Below, piece after piece: positions 17,105 through 25,576 of a stretch of DNA of 64,000 nt. Both the position numbers and the translations under genes were made by a program. The stretch is from Robertmurraya dakarensis (GTDB lineage Bacteria; Bacillota; Bacilli; Bacillales; Cytobacillaceae). The DNA is taken from NCBI RefSeq assembly GCF_900156875.1, contig NZ_LT707409.1:1714046-1778045 (forward strand), in the 5' to 3' direction. Position 1 is the first letter of the stretch; every line of letters begins with the position of its first letter. The notes below the pieces were generated by a model. It ran no database searches and had not been told where the DNA came from. It worked only from the letters and a program-made list of their open reading frames with translations.

Positions 17105-17932
17105 GTGATCACATTTACGATTAGATCCATTCAAAATAAAGATCTTACTTTAACAGCGTACATGATCGAGTATCCAAACACACTTTGGAAAAACGAATAC
17201 TGGCAGCCTCAAGAGAGACCTGCTGTTATCATACTACCTGGCAGCGATTATTCACATTTATCTGAAAAAGAAAGTGAACCTGTTGCATTATCCTTCCTTA
17301 GTGAAGGTTATCAAGCTTTTGTACTTAATTATCCTGCGGGTGGAAAATCTGGCTTTATAAAAACATTAGAGGATGTTTCGAGTGCTTTATGGTATATTCG
17401 ATCAAATGCTGAGGAATTTAGAATTGATGAGGATAAAATTGCTGTCTGTGGTTTTTCTACTGGTGGACACCTGGCCTCTATGTTGGGAACGCAATGGAAT
17501 CTGTCCGGATTAGCCGAAAAATTACAATTTCCTTATGAGGGAAATAAACCAAATGCGCTCATATTAGCCTACGCACTAACGAAATTTATCCCATTTAACC
17601 TTAACCATCATATCTCTGCAGCATCAATGCTGCAAGACGACTATTCTTCCAGTATTGTTGAACATGTGAACAAAGAAACACCTCCAACCTTTATATGGCA
17701 AACGAGAGAAGATGAAATCATACCAGCAATAAAATCGAATAGGTTTGCACAAGCATTGCATAAACATAGTATTCCTTATGAATATCATGTCTTTTCTAAA
17801 GGTTCTTATGACCTGTCAACGGCTGCCGCTTTAACGAACGATACCCGGTATACTCCATCTAATAGTAATAAATGGATTCCATTATCAATTAATTGGCTAA
17901 ATGACCTCTTTGATTTTTCCCAAATTCACTAA
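17105..17932 (+). CDS. Alpha/beta-hydrolase, esterase-like, with catalytic His apparently replaced
   Basis: Protein of 275 aa similar to acetyl-esterase/acetyl-xylan-esterase-like hydrolases. The nucleophile elbow GFSTGGHLASMLGT carries Ser in the usual place and REDEIIP supplies the Asp. In the family the catalytic His lies in a GPHG-type motif after the Asp; here the equivalent stretch reads FSKGSYDLSTAA, with Tyr at the His position. The oxyanion region PGSDYSHLSEKESEP also departs from the usual PGGGY. It may be inactive, use another residue, or have a different role. Starts at GTG behind AAAAAGGGG. The gene looks intact otherwise. Confidence 0.82.
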   Translation: MITFTIRSIQNKDLTLTAYMIEYPNTLWKNEYWQPQERPAVIILPGSDYSHLSEKESEPVALSFLSEGYQAFVLNYPAGGKSGFIKTLEDVSSALWYIRSNAEEFRIDEDKIAVCGFSTGGHLASMLGTQWNLSGLAEKLQFPYEGNKPNALILAYALTKFIPFNLNHHISAASMLQDDYSSSIVEHVNKETPPTFIWQTREDEIIPAIKSNRFAQALHKHSIPYEYHVFSKGSYDLSTAAALTNDTRYTPSNSNKWIPLSINWLNDLFDFSQIH

Positions 17933-17955
17933 ATAATATAAAGAAATATGAAATA

Positions 17956-17979
17956 GACTATCCTGCCAACTGGATAGTC
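17956..17979 (+). terminator. Hairpin after the esterase-like gene, possible terminator
   Basis: Stem gactatcc / ggatagtc 23 bases after the stop; no clear T tract follows. Confidence 0.4.
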
Positions 17980-18065
17980 ATCCTCATTAAAAAGATAGTT
18001 TCATAGTTCATATTTGTACTGCATCTCTTTTATAAATGATAATGATAATTTATCTCATTTAAGTA

Positions 18066-18094
18066 TTGACATGTTTCAGATAATTTAGTTTAAT
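18066..18094 (+). promoter_or_regulatory. Sigma-A promoter of the siderophore-binding lipoprotein gene
   Basis: TTGACA (18066-18071) and TTTAAT (18089-18094), 17-base spacer. The Fur box begins 18 bases after the -10 element, over the expected start of transcription. Confidence 0.65.
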
Positions 18095-18112
18095 AAATAC
18101 AGTGATACATAT

Positions 18113-18127
18113 TGATAATGATTATCA
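18113..18127 (+). promoter_or_regulatory. Fur box (perfect 7-1-7)
   Basis: TGATAATGATTATCA, a perfect 7-1-7 palindrome matching the Bacillus Fur consensus, between the promoter and the siderophore-binding protein gene. A weaker partial match (TGATAATGATAATTT) lies at 18037-18051. Predicts repression in iron-replete cells. Confidence 0.9.
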
Positions 18128-18163
18128 TTAGCAATAAAACAATAAATGAGTGGAGTGAACAAA

Positions 18164-19138
18164 ATGTTTAAAAAGTTTTCATTATTTTTGATGTTGGTAA
18201 TGGTCGTGGCCTTTGCTGCTGCCTGTGGAAGTGATAGCAGCAAAGATTCTAGCAGTTCATCTGAAAGTGCGAATGCTGAATCAACTGCGGGAGAAGTTTC
18301 TGAAGAGATCACTATTTCACATTTATTAGGGGATACAACAGTATCAGTAAATCCTGAAAAAGTAGTCGTTTTTGACTTCGGAGTATTAGATTCATTAGAC
18401 AAATTGGGAGTTGAAGTAACTGCCGTACCACAATCAAACATACCTACTTATCTATCAAAATATGAAGACAGCAAGTATGAAAATGTTGGGAGCTTAAAAG
18501 AACCGGATTTTGAAAAATTAGCTGAAATAGAACCAGACTTGATTATCATCTCTGGAAGACAACAAGATATGTATGAAGAATTAAATGAGCTTGGACCAAC
18601 TATTTTTATGGGCTTAGATACATCAAGATATATGGAATCATTTAAGGAAAATATGACAACATTAGGTAAGATTTTTGACAAGGAAACAGAGATTGAAGAA
18701 GAAATTACTGCTGTGGAAACCTCTATTAATGGTTTAAATGAAAAATTATCAGCAAATGAAAGCAGGGGTTTAATTATACTAGCGAATGAAGGAAACCTTA
18801 GCGCATATGGACCGGGTTCTCGTTTTGGAATCATTCATGATGTCTTCGGTGTGAAACCTGCTGATGAGCAAATTGAAGTATCAACACATGGTCAGAATGT
18901 TTCACCAGAATACATTGTAGAAAAAGATCCTGATTATTTATTCGTAATTGACCGTGGTGCTGCGGTAGGCGGAGAATCTTCTGCAAAATCAATCGTAGAA
19001 AATGAACTTGTTAAAAGTACAAACGCTTATAAAAACGATCAAATTATCTATCTAGATCCCAACTACTGGTACCTATCAGGTGGAGGACTAATTTCTGTAT
19101 CTGAAATGGTAAAAGAAATCGAAGAAGGCTTAAAATAA
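18164..19138 (+). CDS. Siderophore ABC transporter substrate-binding lipoprotein (YclQ/FatB-like)
   Basis: Lipoprotein of 324 aa with lipobox AAAC after a short signal peptide, followed by a serine-rich linker and a periplasmic-binding-protein fold of the iron-siderophore class. VVFDFGVLDSLDKLG, VGSLKEPDFEKLAEIEPDLI and DRGAAVGGESSAKSIVENE, and YLSGGG near the end, closely follow the petrobactin/catecholate-binding YclQ type. It captures ferric siderophore at the outer face of the membrane. No permease or ATPase genes adjoin, so it must use a transporter encoded elsewhere. Start at ATG 18164 behind GGAGTG; regulated by the Fur box upstream. Confidence 0.93.
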   Translation: MFKKFSLFLMLVMVVAFAAACGSDSSKDSSSSSESANAESTAGEVSEEITISHLLGDTTVSVNPEKVVVFDFGVLDSLDKLGVEVTAVPQSNIPTYLSKYEDSKYENVGSLKEPDFEKLAEIEPDLIIISGRQQDMYEELNELGPTIFMGLDTSRYMESFKENMTTLGKIFDKETEIEEEITAVETSINGLNEKLSANESRGLIILANEGNLSAYGPGSRFGIIHDVFGVKPADEQIEVSTHGQNVSPEYIVEKDPDYLFVIDRGAAVGGESSAKSIVENELVKSTNAYKNDQIIYLDPNYWYLSGGGLISVSEMVKEIEEGLK

Positions 19139-19150
19139 GGAAAAACCAAA

Positions 19151-19197
19151 AGAGAGAATTCATCTTGATATCATATGATCAAATGAATTCTCTTTTT
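19151..19197 (+). terminator. Terminator of the siderophore-binding protein gene
   Basis: Stem agagaattcat / atgaattctct followed by ttttttctt, with an additional internal palindrome around 19167-19180 in the loop. Confidence 0.85.
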
Positions 19198-19220
19198 CTT
19201 TACAGGATAAATAATAGCGG

Positions 19221-19499
19221 TTATGAATTTTGATCTTCTTCATCCATCATCTCATCAAACTTAGCAGTCACTCTTTCAAACTCTTCATCACTTTCAATTG
19301 CGGCAAAGTCACCTTCCTCATCTACTTTTAAAAAGAAAACATCAATATCCTCATCATTCTGCTGCTGTATGTCTTCAACAAAACCTACCGCAACGTACTC
19401 TGTTTCGTCCAGTGTCATCGTGGCCAAAACTTCCACTTCTTGCTCTTCATTTTGATCATCGCTGATAGTGAAAACTTCTCCGACTTCAGTTTTTCCCAT
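19221..19499 (-). CDS. DUF1292 family protein (YrzB-like)
   Basis: Acidic cytosolic protein of 92 aa matching the DUF1292 pattern: VGEVFTISDDQNEEQEVEVLA, here seen as two parts, VGEVFTISDDQ and EQEVEVLATM, then EYVAVGFV and the C-terminal acidic VFFLKVDEEGDFAAIESDEEFERV. Widely conserved in Firmicutes, usually next to udk/yrrK genes; here it lies apart. Function unknown. A GAGGGGA ribosome binding site precedes the ATG. Confidence 0.88.
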   Translation of the reverse strand: MGKTEVGEVFTISDDQNEEQEVEVLATMTLDETEYVAVGFVEDIQQQNDEDIDVFFLKVDEEGDFAAIESDEEFERVTAKFDEMMDEEDQNS

Positions 19500-19639
19500 G
19501 GCGTGAATCCCCTCTCTTTAAATTGACTTCCATTTAAACAGTATCTTCCATTCATGAAAAAATAAACCCTCTTATTGTTTTTCATGTTCTTCTTTTCGGA
19601 GTATACTGTCTATAGAAAGTTTTTGAAGGAGAATTAAGA

Positions 19640-19936
19640 ATGAACCCAAAAAACATGGAAGAAAAAATCATCGAAAACTACCAAAAAGATGAAAAAATGA
19701 TGATCCTCGTCTTCGCACAGTGGTGTGTGAATCATGACCTCGATCCTGAAGAACTTTATTTACGCGCTTATCCAAATCAAGCGTCTAATCCAGCGCTCAG
19801 AGAAGCCCTTGAACTAACTGTTCCAAAAGAAGAAGCCGGAGAAATAGCACACCAAACCTTGCTAGGTGTCTTATCACTTTTTGGAAATGATGATTTAGCT
19901 TTTGTTGTAAATGAGGAAATAAATAAAAGGAAATAA
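19640..19936 (+). CDS. Conserved Bacillaceae protein of unknown function, 98 aa
   Basis: Helical acidic protein of 98 aa, no signal peptide or membrane helix. The segment ENYQKDEKMMILVFAQWCVNH, read as KDEKMMILVFAQWCVNHDLD, and the tail LSLFGNDDLAFVVNEEINK suggest a compact cytosolic fold. I think this is a conserved Bacillus family but cannot name it. It has a good GAAGGAGA ribosome binding site and a strong terminator, so it forms its own unit, divergent from the DUF1292 gene. Confidence 0.75.
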   Translation: MNPKNMEEKIIENYQKDEKMMILVFAQWCVNHDLDPEELYLRAYPNQASNPALREALELTVPKEEAGEIAHQTLLGVLSLFGNDDLAFVVNEEINKRK

Positions 19937-19951
19937 AAACTTAAACTTTAG

Positions 19952-19997
19952 AAAAGGATCATTCCCTCTATTTATTTGAGGGGAATGATCCTTTTTT
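19952..19997. terminator. Strong bidirectional terminator
   Basis: Stem aaaaggatcattccctc / gaggggaatgatcctttt with T tract on the plus side and A tract on the left; it separates the convergent 98-aa gene and the GH3 gene. Confidence 0.93.
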
Positions 19998-20008
19998 AAA
20001 ATTAAATA

Positions 20009-21768
20009 TTAAATTCTGGTATCAACAAATCCGCAGTATGCATCAACAGCACTCTTGCCTTTGAATTCAGATCGTCCCATTAATTTTTCCACCAGCAGCT
20101 CAAGCGTTTGCTTTTTGCTGTCATACGTATTAATGTACGTTTTTACTTGTGGTACATCAGAGAGATGATATGGGTATTGCACAGATACAAAAATCGTTGG
20201 AACTTCATGGATATAGAATGGAATATCTGGTGTCCCTTTGCTAGCAGGCCAGACAATCCTTTGGACTGTACCTGGATTAACATTGGCCAGATTAATGATA
20301 AGATCATAATTGTCTGTCAAATCAGTAATCGGTCTCTTTTGCGCATATACATTTGCAATCGCAGCCATTCTTTCCTCTTCTGGAAGTTTCATGATCTTCT
20401 CTTCCGTAGATTCCCAAACCGTTACTTGGAATCCTTGTGCTTCTAACATTTCTTTCATCATGTCGACAGCTTTTTCTTTGCTGCCAATCAATGCACCGAA
20501 TCCGCCTTGTACACCTTTAACGTCAACTAATAATAAGCGTTTGTATTTTTCAGGAGTGACTGGCCAGATGTCTTGCTTATCTTTTACAAGCGTAATCGCT
20601 TCATCAGCAACTTGCTTGAAAAGTGCCGTATTTTCTGGCAGGCCAATTTTTGCCAATGCTTCCTCTTTTGGAGGTAAAATTTCAGTTTTTGCTTTCTTAT
20701 GAAGACCTAGCATTGCTTTCAAGCCTAGTATACGTTCTAATGCTTCTTGCAGGCGTTCTTCAGTAATAATTCCCTCTTTGTATCCGTCCATCATATAACC
20801 GAAATCTTCATCGGGATCATTAAAGAATAGGAATAAGTCACAGCCAGCTGCTATTGATGTAGGAAGCAGTTTACTTCTCTTCATCGCACCTGTCATCCCG
20901 ACCATATGGCTCGCATCTGTCACCACAACACCATTAAATCCTAATTTTCCACGTAATAAATCTGTTGTTAGCTCTTTAGAAAGAGTAGCAGGTAATAGTT
21001 CTTCATCTTTAATATCAGGGTTGAAATGTTTTTCATATGCCGGCATATGGATATGACCTGCCATAATTGATGGCAGTCCAGCGTCAATTAAGCCTTTATA
21101 AACTTTTCCGTATGTCTTATCCCATTCTTCCGTCGATAAGCTGTTTACACTAAAGGATAAATGCTGATCTCTTTCATCCACTCCATCTCCGGGCCAATGT
21201 TTGGCTGCTGGAGCAATACCGCTTTCTTGAATACCCTTCATGTAAGCTAAGCTCAATTCCAATACTAAATCTGGATCAGATCCAAATGAGCGGCTAGATA
21301 TAATTGGATTGCGCCAGTTGTAGTTAATGTCAACAATTGGTGCAAAGCTCCAGTTACATCCAATTGCCGCTGCTTCCACTCCAGAAACTCGTCCCATTTC
21401 ATAAGCCCATTTAGGGTCCTTTGTTGCGCCTATTTTTACTTCTAATCCAACTTCAGTCCATCCGTACAAGCTCCATTACCACCTGCTTCGGTGTTTGCAG
21501 CAATTAGCAATGGAATTTTGCTATTCTCCTGAAGAATTTTATTTTGATCATATACTTCTTCAGATTTCCCAGGATTATAGCGAACTGCGCCAATATGATA
21601 ATTATTTAGCATATTTGTTAGATACTCTTCAGTTCGACTAGATCCCATATTCACAAACAACTGACCGATTTTTTCCTCAATTGACATCGATGCAATCGTA
21701 TCTTGCACCCACTTTATATCATCGTCAGATAAGTGATAAGGTTTTGCCTTTAAATCTACTTTAGACAT
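20009..21768 (-). pseudogene. Glycoside hydrolase family 3 protein, interrupted by a single-base frameshift
   Basis: Two overlapping reading frames together make one GH3 protein resembling beta-N-acetylhexosaminidase (NagZ-like) enzymes. The first part (21768 down to about 21458) ends in AANTEAGGNGACTDG then runs into a stop; the second resumes in another frame with TEVGLEVKIGATKDP and continues to 20009. Restoring one base near 21457/21458 (GATGGACT to GATGGAACT on the coding strand) gives a continuous frame of 586 codons. Downstream features are intact: PAAKHWPGDGVDERDQH (sugar-binding/His loop), VTDASHMVGM with the nucleophile Asp region, and the C-terminal domain. AAGGAGAG precedes the ATG. 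Either a recent mutation or a sequencing error. Confidence 0.85.
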
Positions 21769-21967
21769 TATGTACTCTCCTTTTGGTTCTTGATGTTCAA
21801 ACACTTCAATATCTTTCCCGGGTTTTAATCATGTAACTAATAACATCTCTTAAAAATTTGGTGATTATTAACAAGAAGCAGACCCTTCGCAACCCCTTGT
21901 ATACTAGTATATTAATATAATCATGGGAAAAATGCCAATCATTTGATAAGTAAAAACTAAAAAGATA

Positions 21968-22294
21968 TTATTTCTTTTTTTCATTTATCTGTTCCCTGAT
22001 ACTTTCCAACTCCTCTAAAGAAAGGTCACTTAATGATTTTTGAATTTCAACTTCTATTTGCTTTCTGTTGCGTTCGCGGTACTGGTCCCACCACTCCCTA
22101 AGACCTTCGGTGTTATTAAGAAGAACTTCAATATCGATTTCTTCTACGTCATCATCCGACAAATATTTCAATACGGCCGCTAACATCGTATTCAGTTTGG
22201 CAATTTCATCTTCGTACTTTTGTTTAATTAATTCTTCTTCCTGATTCTCCTGAACCTTCTCATTCTCGTCAGCTTGTGCAGACTTACGTGGCAT
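21968..22294 (-). CDS. Small acidic coiled-coil protein, 108 aa, unknown
   Basis: Charged, Glu/Lys-rich protein with no hydrophobic segments. The middle has the motif LREWWDQYRERNRKQIEVEI, and the C-terminus a heptad-like SLSDLSLEELESIREQIN, so an all-helical or coiled-coil fold is likely. The ATG at 22294 is preferred over an upstream GTG/ATG because TAAGGAGTGA lies just before it. It is followed by another small helical protein gene on the same strand (22447 upstream in transcription order). I do not recognise the family. Confidence 0.65.
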   Translation of the reverse strand: MPRKSAQADENEKVQENQEEELIKQKYEDEIAKLNTMLAAVLKYLSDDDVEEIDIEVLLNNTEGLREWWDQYRERNRKQIEVEIQKSLSDLSLEELESIREQINEKKK

Positions 22295-22446
22295 TATTTC
22301 ACTCCTTACCCTCATTACTTTTGAATCATATGAATATTATGTCCAAAATACAGATTTTTTTGATGTAAGGTTAATGCCCACCATACAAAGCAGGGTTCAT
22401 GATCAAAAAAAAAAGCCCTTATGGCCTACTCTTTATGTAGCAGAGG

Positions 22447-22818
22447 TTATTCTATTTTCTTAACATAAATAGCCTTAGTTGTGTTTATTGAGAGACAGCC
22501 TTTTATGTCTTCTTCCTTTAATAATCCTAAATTAAGTGCAGATTTTATCTTGTCTTCATCTGGTCTTTTTTGAATAAGGTCCATCATATTTAAATCCTCT
22601 AATCTTTTAATTGTTTTTTCTTGTTCAAACTTTTCTGTTTTTCTTACTTGCCTTTGAATTTGATATTCCTCAATTGTGAATTCACCTTTTATATTTTCGC
22701 CAACTGATTGATCAAAAAAATCATTAAAAACCTTCTTCATATCGTTCAACTGCTTATCGATTTTCTTTTTCTGCAGATTTAATTGTTCAAACCGTTGCAG
22801 CATCTCTTTTGTAATCAT
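22447..22818 (-). CDS. Helical protein, 123 aa, unknown
   Basis: Lys/Glu/Gln-rich protein beginning with a long predicted coiled coil (MLQRFEQLNLQKKKIDKQLN), then a basic middle (EEYQIQRQVRKTEKFEQEK) and a more ordered C-terminal part (KSALNLGLLKEEDIKGCLSI). No signal peptide or membrane helix. The architecture resembles small phage-like host-interaction or siphovirus Gam-like proteins, but I would not assign one. A GAGGCGATG lies before the start. A run of ten A (22408-22417), read as T on the minus strand, follows the gene and may serve as a weak terminator with the imperfect stem around 22418-22432. Confidence 0.6.
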   Translation of the reverse strand: MITKEMLQRFEQLNLQKKKIDKQLNDMKKVFNDFFDQSVGENIKGEFTIEEYQIQRQVRKTEKFEQEKTIKRLEDLNMMDLIQKRPDEDKIKSALNLGLLKEEDIKGCLSINTTKAIYVKKIE

Positions 22819-23039
22819 CTAACATCGCCTCGTTTCTAAGGAGTTATTAAATGATATGGATAAAAGAAGTACGATATAACTCTCTTGTTTGACTTTATCT
22901 TTAATAACTGGATTACCATAAAATGAATTAAGAATGGAGATAATATACTTAAATGAAAGTGAATTAGGAACCAATTACTTACAATATATGATCAAGAGTG
23001 TTACAGTTAATAGGAAATCTTAAAAAGTGAGGTAAACGA

Positions 23040-23423
23040 ATGATTGAAATAAAACGATCTCCACTCAGTGATGGGGAATTTGATAGAGGCGTATTCGCAA
23101 CCTGTGACATCAAAAAAGGGACCCTTATCCATGAAGCGCCTGTCATTTCTTACCCTAATGAACAGCATAAGCATATTGAAAAGACACTCCTCGCTGATTA
23201 TGCGTTTGAATATGGGGTAAACCATTCAGCTATTCTTCTTGGATACGGTATGCTGTTCAACCATTCTTATGAACCTAACGCAATTTATGAGCTTAATTTT
23301 GATCAACATACCATTGACTATTATGCTTACAAAGATATTAAAGCAGGTGAAGAAATACTTATTAACTATAATGGCGATGTTGACGACAAAGAACCGTTAT
23401 GGTTCAATATGGACAAAGATTAA
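23040..23423 (+). CDS. SET domain-containing protein
   Basis: Small protein of 127 aa made up almost entirely of a SET domain, the fold of protein lysine methyltransferases using S-adenosylmethionine. Visible motifs: FDRGVFATCDIKKGTLI at the N-terminus, GYGMLFNHSYEPNAIYE (equivalent of the NHSCxPN motif), and DIKAGEEILINYNGD at the C-terminus. The usual Cys of NHSC is Tyr here, and the pre- and post-SET Cys clusters are absent, as in other bacterial versions. Substrate unknown. GTGAGGT precedes the ATG; the gene forms its own unit with a terminator. Confidence 0.88.
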   Translation: MIEIKRSPLSDGEFDRGVFATCDIKKGTLIHEAPVISYPNEQHKHIEKTLLADYAFEYGVNHSAILLGYGMLFNHSYEPNAIYELNFDQHTIDYYAYKDIKAGEEILINYNGDVDDKEPLWFNMDKD

Positions 23424-23463
23424 AGATTGGTACCTTTTTCCCTAATGGGGAAATACTAAAACT

Positions 23464-23504
23464 AAAAGCTCTGCAGAGGTCCCCCTCTTAACAGAGCTTT
23501 TTTT
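23464..23504. terminator. Bidirectional terminator
   Basis: Stem aaaagctctg / cagagctttt with an inner gagg/cctc pair and eight T on the plus side; serves the SET gene and possibly the convergent tatA cluster. Confidence 0.85.
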
Positions 23505-23566
23505 TACTGCCATTTTGCCAGACTTACTCCTGATGTATCATAAAGTAATCATCTTTTTGTTCAGTT

Positions 23567-23764
23567 CTATATTAATTCATTTGGTTTTCGCTTTTTGTCT
23601 ATGTCTTCGTCTTCATCTTCCAAAATAGAATGGGTAGTCCTTCTAAATTCTGCTATTGTCTTTCCGAAGGCTGAGCCTATCTCGGGTAATTTTTTTGGAC
23701 CAAAAACAATTAATGAGATCATTAAAATAAGTATTAAGCCCGGAACACCGATATTTGAGAGCAT
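23567..23764 (-). CDS. tatA: Twin-arginine translocase subunit TatA
   Basis: 65-aa TatA: one N-terminal membrane helix ([18 protein letters not shown]), the conserved [15 protein letters not shown] hinge and amphipathic helix, and a short charged tail. It forms the pore-lining component that lets folded proteins cross the membrane. It is the last gene of the unit formed with a GMC oxidoreductase and a small subunit carrying a Tat signal (below), 23 bases after the GMC gene, so it probably serves that substrate specifically. TatC is not encoded here. AAAGGATG precedes the ATG. Confidence 0.95.
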   Translation of the reverse strand: MLSNIGVPGLILILMISLIVFGPKKLPEIGSAFGKTIAEFRRTTHSILEDEDEDIDKKRKPNELI

Positions 23765-23786
23765 AATAACATCCTTTCAACAAAAT

Positions 23787-25502
23787 CTAAGCTAAGATAC
23801 CACCCTTTTGACTGTAGGAGATAATTCCATCTGCTGCTCGATATGCTAAGGCACCAACTGTTCCAGTAGGATTATATCCGCTATTGTGAGGGAAATTGAC
23901 GGCACCGACAACAAAGAGGTTTTCAAAATCCCACATTTGTAAATAGTTATTAACTGCAGACGTATCAGGGTCACCTCCCATGATTACCCCGCCAGTATTA
24001 TGTGTTGATTGATAAGTGGTAATTTCATAAGGACCTAATTCCTTGAGAGAATCCACGTGGTCTGCTCCCATCTCCTTAACAATCTCAGAACACTTATTAG
24101 CTAAGAAAACAGCAAGTTGTCGATCCTGCTCTTCAAAATCAAATGTAATCCGCATTAATGGGTCCCCAAATGCATCCTTGTAGGTTGGATCAAGGTCAAG
24201 ATAATGATGTTTAAATGGCATACTCGATCCCTGCCCGCCCACCGACAATGTTCGATTGGCATACTTAACAGAGTTTGCCTTAAATTCTTTTCCCCAAGTC
24301 GGTGTACCTTCAGGAACCTTATTATTTTGAATTGGTCTATGCCCTGTTTGCGTAATGCTGATTGACCCCCCATGGATAAACTTTAGGTCGGAGTGGTCAA
24401 AATTATCGCCGTTGAAATCATCTATGGTCATTCCGAGTGCTCCAGCACCAGCAAAATTATTAAACTCTTCCTTCTCGAAGAATCCTGTTGCATTTCCCTT
24501 CATTACTTGGTATGCATAGTTTTTACCAATTACGCCTGTACCTGTTTGCGGATTATATGGACGGCCAATCTGAGACGTTAATAACAAACGGACATTATTA
24601 AACACATAACTTGTAAGAACAACAATATCTGCGGGCTGTTCTATTTCTTCACCAGTTGTTAAATCCGTATACAATACACCTGTAGCTTTATTCCCAGACT
24701 TTAGTACCCGCCTTACATAAGAATGTGTTCGAATCTCAAATTTACCAGTCTTTTTCGCAACTGGAATAACCGTTACAACCGGATCTGCTTTTGCCCCATA
24801 TTCGCAGCCAAACCTTTCACAAAATCCGCAATATTGACAGGCAGCACGTGAGATGCCATCAGGATTTGTATAAGTCTCTGACAGATTTGCTGAAGGAAGA
24901 ATATAAGGATGATAGTTCAACTTTTTGGCAGCTTCTTCAAACATATTTAACTGAGGAGACTTCTTCATCGGAGGTGTAGGGTATTGGTCAGACCTTTTCC
25001 CTGCCAATGGGTTTTCTTCTCCAGAAATTCCTGCCATTTTTTCAAACTTATCAAAATAAGGCTCCATTTCTTCATAGGTTATCCCCCAATCTTGAAGAGT
25101 CATTTCAGCAGGAATCTTATTTTTCCCATATCGTTCTATCGTTTTTGTGCGAATTTCAAAATCATAGGGAAGGAAACGATACGTTTGTCCATTCCAGTGG
25201 ACACCAGAACCTCCTAGTCCTTCTCCTAATAAAAACGACCCGTATTGCCGCATTGGCAATGCACGTATTTTTTCATTGCTTCTAAACGTGATTGTTTCTT
25301 TTGAAAGATCTTGCATCATTTCGTAACGAAGGGCGTACCTAAGCTCATCATGAACCATAAAATAATCTTCCGTTTTCCGTTCTTTTCCTTTTTCTAATCC
25401 AACTACATTTAATCCCTTTTTCGTTAATTCCGAAGCAATAATTCCCCCTGCCCAGCCAACACCAACAACTACGACATCCACTTTTGGTAATTTTTTTGCC
25501 AT
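23787..25502 (-). CDS. GMC family oxidoreductase (gluconate/sugar dehydrogenase-like catalytic subunit) with four-Cys motif
   Basis: FAD enzyme of 571 aa. The N-terminal Rossmann motif VVGVGWAGGIIASELTKKG (12-30) binds FAD; the segment GEGLGGSGVHWNG (93-105) and the C-terminal STHNTGGVIMGG and NPTGTVGALAYRAADGI carry family signatures with the active-site His/Asn region. A Cys cluster CQYCGFCERFGC (Cys222, 225, 228, 233) resembles the iron-sulfur-binding insert of membrane-bound FAD sugar dehydrogenases. It probably oxidises a sugar or polyol outside the cell and passes electrons on. It has no signal peptide itself and would ride with the Tat-targeted small subunit encoded just upstream. GGGGTGAT precedes the ATG. 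Confidence 0.88.
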   Translation of the reverse strand: MAKKLPKVDVVVVGVGWAGGIIASELTKKGLNVVGLEKGKERKTEDYFMVHDELRYALRYEMMQDLSKETITFRSNEKIRALPMRQYGSFLLGEGLGGSGVHWNGQTYRFLPYDFEIRTKTIERYGKNKIPAEMTLQDWGITYEEMEPYFDKFEKMAGISGEENPLAGKRSDQYPTPPMKKSPQLNMFEEAAKKLNYHPYILPSANLSETYTNPDGISRAACQYCGFCERFGCEYGAKADPVVTVIPVAKKTGKFEIRTHSYVRRVLKSGNKATGVLYTDLTTGEEIEQPADIVVLTSYVFNNVRLLLTSQIGRPYNPQTGTGVIGKNYAYQVMKGNATGFFEKEEFNNFAGAGALGMTIDDFNGDNFDHSDLKFIHGGSISITQTGHRPIQNNKVPEGTPTWGKEFKANSVKYANRTLSVGGQGSSMPFKHHYLDLDPTYKDAFGDPLMRITFDFEEQDRQLAVFLANKCSEIVKEMGADHVDSLKELGPYEITTYQSTHNTGGVIMGGDPDTSAVNNYLQMWDFENLFVVGAVNFPHNSGYNPTGTVGALAYRAADGIISYSQKGGILA

Positions 25503-25576
25503 TATATCACCCCATTATCCAAACTTCTGAAGAAACACTTTCCAGCCATACACGATACCTTCATGCTTTTCAAACG

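Noticed and set aside
24393-24581. Plus-strand small frames inside the GMC gene
   Set aside because: Antisense shadows of a well-supported coding sequence, with no independent ribosome binding site.
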